Part shown: positions 26,129-35,447 of the stretch, piece after piece
Numbering within the stretch: position 1 is the first letter of the stretch
Layout: each line of letters begins with the position of its first letter
DNA from: Bdellovibrionaceae bacterium UBA6502
Lineage (GTDB): Bacteria; Bdellovibrionota; Bdellovibrionia; Bdellovibrionales; UBA840
Length of the DNA: 64,000 bases
Direction of reading: 5' to 3'
Assembly (NCBI GenBank): GCA_002436415.1
Contig: DJMA01000026.1
Coordinates: forward strand, 10,786 to 74,785
Program-made: the position numbers and the translations under genes
The notes under the pieces: model-generated
What the model was told of the DNA's origin: nothing
The model's database searches: none
What the model saw: the letters and a program-made list of their open reading frames with translations, nothing else

Positions 26129-27559
26129 ATGGCTGAGTATCCTTCTAAAAATTTTATCGCAGGTCAATGGCGAGAGGGTGGAAGCGAAGATTTCGCTGAG
26201 ATAATTAATCCCGCTAATAAAGAAGTCTTAGTTAAGATAAAAAAGGTGTCTCAGCAAGATGTCAAAAACTCTATCTCAGCGGCTGAAGAGTGCTTTCAGT
26301 CTTGGAAGAAGGTCTCCAATTCAGAAAGGGCAGAGATTCTGAATAAAATTTCGGAGCTAATTAAAGAAAGGGCCGATGACTACGCAGAAGTTCTGTCTCT
26401 AGAAAATGGAAAAAGCTTAGCGGAAGCTAAAGCAGAGCTTTTGTATGGGGCTGGTTATTTCGACTTTTACGCCGGCCAAGCCAAGCAAATTTCTGGCCGA
26501 GTCATCGAAGAAAGCACCGAAAAAAAACTGCAAGTGCTTAAAGAGCCGGTCGGAGTGGTTGGTATGATTACTCCTTGGAATTTCCCTCAGGCTATGCTTG
26601 CAAGGAAACTAGCCGCTGCTTTTGCTGCTGGTTGTGTTTGTGTAGCAAAGCCTGATCACCAAACCCCACTAAGCGCTTTGCTCTTGGCAAAAATTTGTGA
26701 AGATGCGGGAGTCCCCAAAGCGGCCCTCAGTGTTCTTGTGGGTGATTCGGAGATGATTGGAAAAGAGTTGATGGAATCATCCGTTGTGAAGAAAATTAGT
26801 TTTACAGGAAGCACTCGAGTTGGAAAACTTTTGATAGAACAAAGTGCTAAAACGGTAAAAAGATTGTCTTTAGAACTAGGTGGAAATGCACCTTTTATCA
26901 TTTTTGAATCTGCAGACATTGATAAAGCTGTAGAAGGAGCTTTGGCTAGTAAATATAGAAACTCAGGGCAAACCTGTGTGTGTAGTAACCGCTTTTTTGT
27001 ACACGAAAAAATCTTGGGTCAGTTCAAAGAGAAGTTTTCGCAGGCGATTAGTGAGTTAAAAGTCGGTTCGGGTTTAGAAAGCTCGGTGAAAATTGGTCCT
27101 CTTATTAATCAAGCGGCGGTCGATAAAAATAATAAATTATTAGAAGATGCCAAGAAAAAAGGGGCAGAAGTTATCCAATCGCATGAGCTTTCTCAAAAAG
27201 AAGGTTTCTTTTTTCCACCGACTCTTTTGGTTTCCAATGATTTAGAAATTGATGCTTTTCAAGAAGAAATTTTTGGACCGATCTCAATCATTTATCCCTT
27301 TCAATCAGAAGAGGAAGTTTTAAAACTCGCCAATAGTACTCCTTACGGTTTGGCTTCTTATTTTTATTCCCAAGATCGTGCCCAGATTCAGCGTGTTCAT
27401 GATGCTTTGGAGTTTGGGATGGTGGGGATAAACTCGGGAAGAATCAGTTCACCTTTAGCTCCATTTGGAGGTATAAAAGAAAGTGGATATGGGCGAGAAG
27501 GCGGAGAAGAAGGAATCAAAGAATACCAAAACTTAAAAATGTCTTTGGAGCTACTTTAA
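26129..27559 (+). CDS. gabD: NAD(P)-dependent aldehyde dehydrogenase, succinate-semialdehyde type
   Basis: These enzymes oxidise succinate semialdehyde to succinate, ending the GABA shunt. Visible are MITPWNFPQAMLARKLAAA for cofactor binding, FTGSTRVGKLL, the general base Glu249 in SLELGGNAPF, and the nucleophile Cys283 in NSGQTCVCSNRF; a second cysteine two residues on is common in the SSADH group. SGYGREGG is at the C-terminus. The length is 476 residues. AAAAGGAG precedes ATG 26129. It stands alone without a GABA transaminase; other medium-chain semialdehydes could be substrates. Confidence 0.9.
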   Translation: MAEYPSKNFIAGQWREGGSEDFAEIINPANKEVLVKIKKVSQQDVKNSISAAEECFQSWKKVSNSERAEILNKISELIKERADDYAEVLSLENGKSLAEAKAELLYGAGYFDFYAGQAKQISGRVIEESTEKKLQVLKEPVGVVGMITPWNFPQAMLARKLAAAFAAGCVCVAKPDHQTPLSALLLAKICEDAGVPKAALSVLVGDSEMIGKELMESSVVKKISFTGSTRVGKLLIEQSAKTVKRLSLELGGNAPFIIFESADIDKAVEGALASKYRNSGQTCVCSNRFFVHEKILGQFKEKFSQAISELKVGSGLESSVKIGPLINQAAVDKNNKLLEDAKKKGAEVIQSHELSQKEGFFFPPTLLVSNDLEIDAFQEEIFGPISIIYPFQSEEEVLKLANSTPYGLASYFYSQDRAQIQRVHDALEFGMVGINSGRISSPLAPFGGIKESGYGREGGEEGIKEYQNLKMSLELL

Positions 27560-27605
27560 AGTAGTTCTGATGCATTGATTGTGTTTAGCGAATTAGACAG
27601 TTAGC

Positions 27606-28409
27606 TTATATTTTAAAAAGATCAATATTCAAAACGCAAAGTTCTTCATTGTTACAGTCTTTTAATTCCTTGGATAACTCTTCAATCCAATCTAGAATCC
27701 TCGTTTTTAGTCGATCTTTTAACTCTCTGGATAGGACCATTGGTGCTGTGAAAAATAAATCTTCTTCCTTGTCTTTCTCACACTCTTCACAGGCTTTCAT
27801 TCGCCAGTTTTTATGATGTCTAGGGATAAGAGGGGAGCCTTTGGCGATATAGGTGGATTGAGCTTTCCAGTGGTATCGGTTATCCTGGCTTTTGAGTAGG
27901 TCGTATTCCATTAAAAATTGTACGGCTAGTTTTACTTGTCGATGGGGGAGCTTCAAAAAGTCTGAAATCTCTGCCAAAGACTTTCCTTCATCTAGGGCAC
28001 AGAACAAACGAATGCCACCATAATACCATTCGGAATAGTAGTGAGCTTTTGCTTCTTCAGAAAACTCTTTGGTGTTTTTGATCCTATTTTTAACTTTGTT
28101 AGCTCGAACTCTAATTTCATCGAGTTTTTTTTGATAATGTTTTTTTAATTTTACAGAACCAGCTCTAGCGATTTCAACCAAGTTTAAAAAGTACTCGGCC
28201 TCTAAATCGGTGAGGGCAAAAAACTGACAAAGCTCTAAAACTTGCTCGAGGGTAAAGTCTTTATCCTCATTCATTACCTGACTAACAAATACCGGCGTAG
28301 TGCCTAGAAATTCTGCGATTTTACGGCCGCTACCATGGCTTTTGGTAAACTTTTTTTCACTCTCAGAGCGAATAATATCGCGATAATTGCTAATTCTGTA
28401 GAAATCCAT
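27606..28409 (-). CDS. DUF4423 / TIGR02147-type helix-turn-helix regulator
   Basis: The family is abundant in Bdellovibrionota and Fibrobacteres. The N-terminal part, YRDIIRSESEKKFTKSHG then GRKIAEFLGTTPVFVSQVM, contains an Xre/Cro-like helix-turn-helix; LTDLEAEYFLNLVEIARAGS is the conserved family segment. A winged-helix-like region lies around residues 150-190 (ISDFLKLPHRQVKLAVQFL). The C-terminal half is charged, with CEECEKDKEEDLFF and DCNNEELCV. It presumably controls neighbouring genes. It is transcribed alone, away from the partial gene copies at 28.5 kb. Confidence 0.85.
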   Translation of the reverse strand: MDFYRISNYRDIIRSESEKKFTKSHGSGRKIAEFLGTTPVFVSQVMNEDKDFTLEQVLELCQFFALTDLEAEYFLNLVEIARAGSVKLKKHYQKKLDEIRVRANKVKNRIKNTKEFSEEAKAHYYSEWYYGGIRLFCALDEGKSLAEISDFLKLPHRQVKLAVQFLMEYDLLKSQDNRYHWKAQSTYIAKGSPLIPRHHKNWRMKACEECEKDKEEDLFFTAPMVLSRELKDRLKTRILDWIEELSKELKDCNNEELCVLNIDLFKI

Positions 28410-28519
28410 AGTTTCTTTTCGATAATAAAATTAGTCCTGAAGAAGGGATTAACATCATCCACAAAGCACATGAAAGATTACCCGGCTATTTAAATGGGTA
28501 GCTTGCATATTATTTATCG

Positions 28520-28907
28520 GTGGATCACCAAAATAGTATTTGGGATAAAGGACCTTCGAAACTTACAGTGTCTGAGCTAGAAATACTTCAGTCTTTAGAA
28601 AGTTTTGATTACGGAAAAGAAGCTTACAAAAGACTTACTTCTAAGGTGATTCCGGTTCTTTTTCGTGACAACCAAGCGCTAAAGGATTTTAAGAAGCTTG
28701 AGCTTAAAATCTTAAGGGATGAAAAATGCGAGGGGCCACATGGTAAAAAAAAAGTCAGGCTCTTCCTTGGAAGAAGGTGTGATATGCATCAGTGCTCTTG
28801 ACTTAAAAGATAAATTTGACCGCTGGACGGCATTTCCCGCAGCCCTGGGCTTAATCGCCCATGAGCTTTATGAAAAAATCGATAAAGATCCTAATACGTG
28901 TCTTTAG
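28520..28907 (+). pseudogene. Frameshifted, shortened copy of the neighbouring gene
   Basis: The frame from GTG 28520 reads FDYGKEAYKRLTSKV to EGPHGKKK, then leaves its frame within a run of nine A residues at about 28744-28752 and stops at 28801. If one A is removed, the frame continues KKSGSSLEEGVICISA, FDRWTAFPAALGLIAHEL to a stop at 28907. The same sequence, in frame, forms the N-terminal part of the next gene (KKKSGSSRVEGEICISA, FDRWTAFPAALGLIAHEL). It is therefore a partial duplicate that lost the rest of the gene, with a frameshift in a homopolymer. A sequencing error or deliberate slippage cannot be excluded. No ribosome site is evident. Confidence 0.75.
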
Positions 28908-30049
28908 CGTATTTCTCAAAACTTGGTTTTGGCATAGAGGAATATCAAGTATTGATGAACGAAATTGCCCCAATGATATTTTTTGAAAATGAAATTTACA
29001 AACGATTGGATACAGAAGTTTTACGAATTGTTTCAGATGACTCGTGTTATTCACATAATGGAAAGAAGAAATCTGGTAGCTCACGTGTTGAAGGGGAAAT
29101 TTGTATAAGTGCTAAAGAACTCATCGAACAGTTTGATCGTTGGACAGCATTTCCTGCAGCCCTGGGTTTGATCGCACATGAGCTTCTAGAAAAATTTGAC
29201 CCAGAACATCAAACGGAAGAGACCAAAGCAGAAATCTTACAAAAATCATTTCAGCTTTTTGTTCCCGCTTCGGATATCGGAAGGGCTGTCGACGGCTATT
29301 CTAGTAAGTATTTTTCTGAAAACCTACATTGGACAGTGTTCTATCAGCCATCTGAATATGGTGACTATAGATCATTGTTAAGCTGTGACAGTCGCCCCCA
29401 AAACTTTTATGACTCTTGTCAGGCCTTTGAAGATCAATATCCTAACCGTTGTAAGACGAGGAGGTTTAAAATTAATCCAGGGAATAATTTCAGAAACTCG
29501 GAAACTGGTTTGGGGGTTGATTATGCCGTTTTAAGTTTAAGCAATAGATTTGCAAACTTGAATTTGAGGCTATTGCAAGAAACCCAGGAGAGTCAATTAG
29601 GGGAGTATAGTCCTCTCACGCCAAAAGACTACGAAAGAGCTATTCAAACTTATGAAGAAATGCGATTCATAATTGCCGCAGTGGAATCTCCACTGAAAAA
29701 AGGTGTAAAGCTTGCTGATGAATATTACCCAGCAGGGTCCAGTCAATATTTATACTTCAAGGCTTGGTCAAATAAATATTATGACCCAGTAATAAACTGT
29801 GAAAGAATTAATGAGTTTGAAAAAGTTAAACAGGCGGGCATAGAGCCTGATTCCAGGCAGATTCAACTTTGTAGAGTGTTTCCAGACTTTAAGTTAAATA
29901 AAGGCTTATATCTTTATTCTCTTGTTGAAGACTCTGTAGACAGAATAAATGTTGCATTAAAAGAATCAATAAGAATGGATAATTTTTTACCACGAGCTAA
30001 ATTTCGTGAAAAGTTGAGAACGGATTTGGTTCCTAGCTGTAGAAACTAA
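28898..30049 (+). CDS. Full-length relative of the preceding copy, function unknown
   Basis: The 383-residue product begins GTG 28898 inside the end of the partial copy; an ATG at about 28954 (MNEIAPMIFF) is a possible alternative. No signal peptide appears in the given frame. N-terminal 90 residues are duplicated upstream. A short GLIAHELLEKFD helix is conserved in both copies, with His-Glu as possible functional residues but no full HExxH. The C-terminal two thirds contain scattered cysteines (LLSCDSRPQNFYDSCQ, NRCKTRRF, VINCERI, LCRVF, VPSCRN), which suggests an oxidising compartment even though no signal is seen. No family is recognised. Confidence 0.65.
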   Translation: MSLAYFSKLGFGIEEYQVLMNEIAPMIFFENEIYKRLDTEVLRIVSDDSCYSHNGKKKSGSSRVEGEICISAKELIEQFDRWTAFPAALGLIAHELLEKFDPEHQTEETKAEILQKSFQLFVPASDIGRAVDGYSSKYFSENLHWTVFYQPSEYGDYRSLLSCDSRPQNFYDSCQAFEDQYPNRCKTRRFKINPGNNFRNSETGLGVDYAVLSLSNRFANLNLRLLQETQESQLGEYSPLTPKDYERAIQTYEEMRFIIAAVESPLKKGVKLADEYYPAGSSQYLYFKAWSNKYYDPVINCERINEFEKVKQAGIEPDSRQIQLCRVFPDFKLNKGLYLYSLVEDSVDRINVALKESIRMDNFLPRAKFREKLRTDLVPSCRN

Positions 30050-30776
30050 AAAACGAAAGTTGAATAGGCGGCAATCCTGTCGCCTTGCACAAACTTAGTT
30101 TGTTATGATAAATCATAAGCAAATCTCGTAGAAGAGTTAAATTTTTACCTAGTAATGGAAATAAACTCACAGCATTGATTCTTCGGAATTAATACTTCTA
30201 TTCAAATCGATAGGTTTTATTATTTAGAATTTTCTGAGAGTTTATTAGCCTACCCCCCAGCGCCAGCAAATATAAAAAAGACGACGAGATTTAGAACTAA
30301 AGAAGTGAGAAAGAGGCCGTATGAAACAAAAGTGTTCGGTATACACCCAGGAAGATCCAAAACGAGTAACATGGATGTGAGGGAAGAAGCCGCAGGCGAA
30401 TGACCGGAAACGTGTCAGAGGATAATACTTTTGTTTCAGAAGGCCGGCTCATTCGGAGAATAAACCGAGGAGTTAAAACAAACTTGGCCCTAGAGAAAAA
30501 TAAAGAACCCGTGATACAACATCTAGAGTAAAATAGATCAATTGGCAGTTGATCCTTCCTTATTAATTATCACGTTGAACAAAATAGAGAATGGGATCAG
30601 AAGGCAACAAAGAAGGCCTGACCTACCTGTAAACCTTACACTGTTACGAAGCTTTTTGTCTTCTCTTGAGTCCTTAGGCTATTAGGTTTTTCTTTGTAAT
30701 CTTTTTTATAGGTAAATCCTACGCGAACAGCTATAAAACTATGCTTTAACCGTAAAATTTTGACCAGGAAATTCAA
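30050..30776. other. Hairpin-rich intergenic region, possible structured RNA
   Basis: No gene fits this 727-base stretch. Two hairpins follow the stop codon (30066-30085 and 30089-30103). A long inverted repeat lies at about 30313-30446. Further right, CGTGAT near 30511 can pair with ATCACG near 30569, enclosing the hairpin GATCAA-TTGGCAG-TTGATC, and GG(A)TCAG near 30595 pairs with CTGACC near 30618 around an inner GGC/GCC stem. The segment from 30290 to 30640 is therefore unusually rich in nested complementarities. It could encode a non-coding RNA or be the leader of the large protease gene. Confidence 0.5.
30313..30446. repeat. Inverted repeat enclosing a GAAGCCG-AGGCG core
   Basis: TGAAACAAAAGT (30322-30333) is matched exactly by ACTTTTGTTTCA (about 30427-30438), extended after a three-base gap by GGCC on both sides. 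Inside lie ATCC/GGAT pairing and the small hairpin GCC-GCA-GGC within GAAGCCGCAGGCG. The plan resembles the 1662-1750 element: AT-rich arms around a GC-rich core with nearly the same core word. Confidence 0.6.
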
Positions 30777-33700
30777 ATGATCCAAATCCTTCGTTTTTTC
30801 ATTTCTAGTGTGCTTTTATTGTCTCCATTATTTGTGATTGCTAGTGAGAAATTTACCTACCGTGATGTTATTGAAAAGCGATTCGGTGATCAAGAACTGC
30901 AAAAGCTTCTGGAAAAGATCTCTGAATATGAACCAAAAGTGAAACAACAATTGATTGGCCAAGATGAGGCTGTAGAACTGTTATTTTCTAAAACCAATCA
31001 ATACTTATCAGGCTTCCCAACAGGTCATAGAGGCGCACCTACAGCGCTACATTATATAGGCGTGCCTGGGGTTGGTAAGTCAGCTCTTTTTCAAGCAATC
31101 GAAGAGTTTATACCAGTGGTACGTTTAGATGCCCAAGCATTTTCTGATCCGAAGGAGTGGGACCGGATTTACTACTTACTTGCAAATAACCCTAAGATAA
31201 GCAGTAAAAGGCCTGTTATTCTACTTTTTGAAGAGATCGATAAAGTTCGCGAGCTAGATTTTGCAAAAGAGGAGACGACCAAGGGCTTTATAGGATTTTT
31301 AAACGAAGTACTCTCTTCTGGAAAGTCAGAGCTTTATAGAGCCTTAGATCTTTCCCATGTGATGTTAGTAAGTACTATGAATTATCCAACAGAAGTACTT
31401 GAGAAGTTTGCCCAAGAAGTATTGCGGGAAAAAAAGGTATATTATGATTTTAGCCTTAAAGATTTAGAGCGTTTTTCTTCATGGATTCGTAAAGATAAAA
31501 AAAATAAGTATCGGATACTAGCAGAGATGTTTCGTACAAATACAGTGAATCGATTGGCTCCTAACTTGTACGCTATGCCTTCTTATAGCGAAGAAACTTA
31601 TTTAAATATTATTGATGAAAAATTAAAGCAACGTATTATTGAAGTCACATCCAATTCATCAAATTATTTGAAAATTACTTATTCAAAAAAACTTAACGAA
31701 TTTTTATTTCAGCAATATTTTATTCCTGCTGCTGGACCGAGGGGACTAATCATGGGTATTACAGATTTTATCGATCAAGTACAGTCCATTGCCTCGCGCC
31801 TTGTTTTTCAAAATAGGAAGGAGTTGGTTCGTCCAAGAAATGTTGAAATCAAACTAGATAAAAAGGGAAGGTTAAAATTAAAGATTGAAAATTTAAAGTT
31901 AATCAACGGTAAAAGGATTGTGGCTGACACTCACAGTATTGCTTTAGATTTTAATGAAGTAAGCGGTGTGATCAAAAAACCTAAGCAACTTACTGAGCTC
32001 TCTCAAGACGAAGCAAAAAGATGGACTTCCAAAGAGCTTTCGGCTACTGAGATTCGGAATAATCGTTTTCCAAATACCAAAATCGATCCCAAGTTCTTGG
32101 AGAATGAAATTTTAAAAGTCAATCGAGGACAAGAACAGTTTGCAAAACACATCTCAGGTGAAATGGCTTCTTATATGTCTGCTTCAATTAATAGTCTACG
32201 AGAGCCTAAGGCTAGTATCTATTCGGGTTTCCCAGGGATTGGTAAAACTAGTGGCGTTGAGATTGTTGCCAAAACATTGGGGATTCCCATCGCAAGAGTA
32301 AATCTCCGTGCATTTTCCTCGAGTTCGGAAGAGGCTTCAGTCTTATTTTTGGATAGTTTAGTCGAAGCCGTTGAACAGGCAAAAGCAGAGGCTGGTCCCA
32401 GCGGAAAATATATTTTGCTTTTAGAAGAAGTGGACAAACTCTTCGAGATTGATTTTCATGGAAATCCAATTGACAGACCCGTCTTAACCATTTTCAATGA
32501 CCTTTTAGATACAGGAAGGTCTGAGATAACGAAAAAGGCTCAATGGAGCACTGAGAAGAGGGGAGTCGACGTAAGGGGAGCTTACCTAATTGGTACCATG
32601 AACTTCAATTCTAATTTATTTGATTTTCAGGCTGACCCTAGATTAACTAGCGTACAAGAAATGATTAATAGCTGGCGTGAAATCTCTTCTTCAAAAGCAA
32701 CACTGAGAGAAATTCTCAGTAAAATATTTCGCGCCGAAACCATCAGTAGAATTCTATCCAAAATTATAGTGGTGAAACCTCCAGAAGAAAAAGATTACTA
32801 TCAAATTATAAGAGACCAGGTGGAGATTTATACACAAGAACGCTTCAAGGGTGTGGATGGTGAAGAAATAGGAAAGGTCAAGCTTATTTTGACGGAGTCT
32901 TACGTTGATTTTCTTTATCGAGAAAATGTCATTCCCTCAGAAGGTCCACGCTATACGGTGGACAGTGTTAAAAAGACTTTAGGACTTGACGTAGAATATG
33001 CTTTACGAGAATTGAAAGGCAGTTTAAGAAGCGAGCCAATTGGTTTAACTTTAGAGTATTCTCTGGAGGATTCCATAGTTGTATCGAAAATAGAGTCATT
33101 GGGAGATAGGCAGGGACTTAAGCAGGTAGAATATAAAAGGCAAGCGGAACTAAGTTTCCCACCTGTAAAAGCCTATGGTAATATTTCTCGCGAAAGATTT
33201 GAAACCACCGTGCACGAGTTTGGACATGCTTATGCCGCCACTTTTCTTGGCCTAAGAATTGAAAGAGTTGTAGTTGTATCCCCTATGAGTGGTGTTGGTG
33301 GCTTTGTAAGCTTGAAAGACTTTGAAAAGTCAACGAATGTAAATGAAGTAATTGCTAAGATTTATTTTGGCCTTGGATCTCGCGCGATGGAGAGGGTTAT
33401 TTTCGGTGTGAATGCCCAATCACCGACATCTCTTTTTGGAATTGGTCTAGGTTCAGGGCAAGATCTTTTATCTGCAACAGAAGAGATCGTTGGACTTTTT
33501 CATTCTCTAGGTCTCAATCCCTATGGACCAGCTATAAGCAGACAAGGTGGAGCTGTTAATCGATCAGATAAGAAGGTAGATTTCGAAGAAATTTCAGAAA
33601 AAGAAACCGAGCGGCTAGGAAGAGTTTTACAGGAAGTCGAAGATTTCATGGTGAGAGATTTGTTGGCTTCACATTCTAAAGAATGGTATCTAGAAAAGAT

Positions 33701-34004
33701 TGAGATTCTCGCCGAGCAGGGTGAGATGGAGGAAAGGGAGTTTTATGAACTTTTAGACTTGAAGGCACCTCTGCATGATTTTAAATTAGTAGATCCCACA
33801 CCAAGGCTTAGCAAGGCTCTCGCTGATCGACTTCCACTTTATGAGTTAAGTGCCTTTAGTGAAGCGGAAGAGAACAAATTTGGTAAGGATAGATTGTCGG
33901 CCAAGGAAAAACGAGAGCTTTATGTTGAGCAATTTAGGCAGGCCACAGAAAAAGTTTATTCTGGTAAGAAAATGTGTTCCAAATCTGCAAGTCCAAAGAA
34001 GTAA
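30777..34004 (+). CDS. Exported tandem Clp-type AAA+ / M41-like metalloprotease fusion
   Basis: A signal peptide or anchor is at residues 1-22 (LRFFISSVLLLSPLFVIA). AAA module 1, about 57-340: LIGQDEAVELL as in Clp proteins, Walker A GVPGVGKS (95-102), Walker B VILLFEEIDK (147-156), an arginine-finger-like FRTNTVNRL near 252-260, and sensor-2 GPRG (320). Module 2, about 445-750: Walker A GFPGIGKT (484-491), YILLLEEVDK, FRAETISRIL and SEGPRYTVD. The C-terminal domain carries VHEFGHAYAATFLG (His813, His817) and GSGQDLLSAT with Asp896, the same third ligand position as FtsH M41. The likely role is ATP-driven unfolding and degradation of proteins, but the predicted export is hard to combine with ATP. 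It stands alone after a hairpin-rich leader. Confidence 0.85.
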   Translation: MIQILRFFISSVLLLSPLFVIASEKFTYRDVIEKRFGDQELQKLLEKISEYEPKVKQQLIGQDEAVELLFSKTNQYLSGFPTGHRGAPTALHYIGVPGVGKSALFQAIEEFIPVVRLDAQAFSDPKEWDRIYYLLANNPKISSKRPVILLFEEIDKVRELDFAKEETTKGFIGFLNEVLSSGKSELYRALDLSHVMLVSTMNYPTEVLEKFAQEVLREKKVYYDFSLKDLERFSSWIRKDKKNKYRILAEMFRTNTVNRLAPNLYAMPSYSEETYLNIIDEKLKQRIIEVTSNSSNYLKITYSKKLNEFLFQQYFIPAAGPRGLIMGITDFIDQVQSIASRLVFQNRKELVRPRNVEIKLDKKGRLKLKIENLKLINGKRIVADTHSIALDFNEVSGVIKKPKQLTELSQDEAKRWTSKELSATEIRNNRFPNTKIDPKFLENEILKVNRGQEQFAKHISGEMASYMSASINSLREPKASIYSGFPGIGKTSGVEIVAKTLGIPIARVNLRAFSSSSEEASVLFLDSLVEAVEQAKAEAGPSGKYILLLEEVDKLFEIDFHGNPIDRPVLTIFNDLLDTGRSEITKKAQWSTEKRGVDVRGAYLIGTMNFNSNLFDFQADPRLTSVQEMINSWREISSSKATLREILSKIFRAETISRILSKIIVVKPPEEKDYYQIIRDQVEIYTQERFKGVDGEEIGKVKLILTESYVDFLYRENVIPSEGPRYTVDSVKKTLGLDVEYALRELKGSLRSEPIGLTLEYSLEDSIVVSKIESLGDRQGLKQVEYKRQAELSFPPVKAYGNISRERFETTVHEFGHAYAATFLGLRIERVVVVSPMSGVGGFVSLKDFEKSTNVNEVIAKIYFGLGSRAMERVIFGVNAQSPTSLFGIGLGSGQDLLSATEEIVGLFHSLGLNPYGPAISRQGGAVNRSDKKVDFEEISEKETERLGRVLQEVEDFMVRDLLASHSKEWYLEKIEILAEQGEMEEREFYELLDLKAPLHDFKLVDPTPRLSKALADRLPLYELSAFSEAEENKFGKDRLSAKEKRELYVEQFRQATEKVYSGKKMCSKSASPKK

Positions 34005-34192
34005 TTGGAAATCGGCTTTTGCATTAGAAGGCCGATTCTTCAAGTGAAATAAACGAGTAGTGAGAGCAATATTTAATAAAAAAATGAATATACAAAATGA
34101 AGGCGAGTATCGAGTAATAGCTCCACCTAAAAGCTGAAAGCAAAGAATCCACCTACACTAAAGCCTCGAAAGAATTATTCCACTACACCCAA

Positions 34193-34223
34193 ATAAAAAA
34201 CCCAGATGCAAAAACGCCTGGGT
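34193..34223 (-). terminator. Rho-independent terminator of the M28 peptidase gene
   Basis: On the minus strand ACCCAG pairs with CTGGGT across a 12-base loop and six T residues follow. Confidence 0.85.
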
Positions 34224-34247
34224 CCCTAAAATCAAAATTTAAAAAAA

Positions 34248-35447
34248 TTATTGTGGATTCGCCAACTCAGCAATAAATGCTGTTCCAAGCTGAACAAAGC
34301 GAAATGCATGATCTATATCAGCTAAAGCCATTGTGTCACGTGAGGTATGAAGGTCATCGTTCATTCCATCAAAGTGAGCCTCAAACGGAGTCACAGCACG
34401 GTAGCCGTTTCTGTGCCAAGAAGCATGATCAGAGCAACCGTAGCCACAAACGGTATCACCAATTTTATCTTCAGGAGTATTTAAGTATTCCATCGCTAGA
34501 GTTTTTGTGAAGTTCGTAAGACCATCATTTGTAAAGTCTCTTACAAATGTAAAGTGCTTATTGGTTTTTTGGCTATAAGCAATCATGTCTAGTTGCATGA
34601 TTCCTTCTAGTTGAATGTTTTGTCTTTTAAATTCATTAGCCATTACCTTTGAACCATGTAGACCCCATTCCTCAGCAGCATAGAAAGCTATAAAAATGTT
34701 TCTCTCAAAACGTTTTCCAGAAGCTAAAACAGCGCGAAGAGTTTCCATTGCGGCTATAGTTCCAGAAGCATCATCGTCAACGGCTGGTTTGTTACCAGAG
34801 TAACTATCCATATGTCCACCGATCAATACACCAGGAAGGCTTGGCTTCGTACCTGGAACCGTAATCAAAATGGATGGCTGTTGGTATCTTGGTGTTTGGA
34901 AAGCGGTGGCTTTAACATCTTTTCTTCCAAGATCGTTGGCGTATTTTAAAGCTGTGTCTCTCAACCAGTAGGCAGCCTCATAGCCATGAGCTCCATTGGC
35001 ATAGCGATTTGGAAAACTAGTAAAGGCGCGTAATGTTTTTTCATACTCAGTTTTACTTAAGTGATTAACCACTTCTAGAACCTTTGCTTTATCGTCTAAT
35101 GTAAAAGCTTTTTCCGGTATAGCTGGCACATCCATAAAGCTATCAAAGACTGAAAAGATAGATAAGCGTTTCGCCTTTACATCAACGCTTAAATCAATCA
35201 AACCACCACAGTTGTGCTCAAGCTGGTGGATATGAGTTGTAATTTGCATGATTTGTTGGTTATTAAGACGAACTAAGCTGTAACCACCATCTCTTTTTAA
35301 TTCTTTAACACTTACACTTTGGTAGGTAGCTCTAAAGTTATCTAAGTGTTTAGTTTTCACAGCAAAGTAACCATCTTCTACTTTTGCTTTCGCCACTGAT
35401 AATATTGGAAACAACAATATCAATAAGCCCCATTTCATTAAATTCAT
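34248..35447 (-). CDS. Exported M28-family aminopeptidase
   Basis: A periplasmic or secreted zinc aminopeptidase that removes N-terminal residues from peptides. The signal peptide is MKWGLLILLFPILSVAKA. The two-zinc site is visible in order: GGHMDSYSG (His), AVDDDASGT (Asp), YAAEEWGLHGS (Glu, with catalytic Glu), QLDMIAY (Asp) and CGYGCSDHASWHRNGY (His). Residues 20-150 form a less conserved N-terminal domain. The start is ATG 35447 behind AAAGGGGGG. For a predatory or protein-degrading organism such an enzyme would digest peptides; this is inference. Confidence 0.93.
   Translation of the reverse strand: MNLMKWGLLILLFPILSVAKAKVEDGYFAVKTKHLDNFRATYQSVSVKELKRDGGYSLVRLNNQQIMQITTHIHQLEHNCGGLIDLSVDVKAKRLSIFSVFDSFMDVPAIPEKAFTLDDKAKVLEVVNHLSKTEYEKTLRAFTSFPNRYANGAHGYEAAYWLRDTALKYANDLGRKDVKATAFQTPRYQQPSILITVPGTKPSLPGVLIGGHMDSYSGNKPAVDDDASGTIAAMETLRAVLASGKRFERNIFIAFYAAEEWGLHGSKVMANEFKRQNIQLEGIMQLDMIAYSQKTNKHFTFVRDFTNDGLTNFTKTLAMEYLNTPEDKIGDTVCGYGCSDHASWHRNGYRAVTPFEAHFDGMNDDLHTSRDTMALADIDHAFRFVQLGTAFIAELANPQ

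Noticed and set aside
30321..30380. Short frame MKQKCSVYTQ...
   Set aside because: A 19-codon frame with a ribosome-site-like AGAGG lies in the inverted repeat; too short and with no context to call a gene.
34010..34037. Hairpin AATCGGC/GCCGATT after the AAA protease
   Set aside because: The stem is good, but no T-run follows, so a terminator call is not supported.
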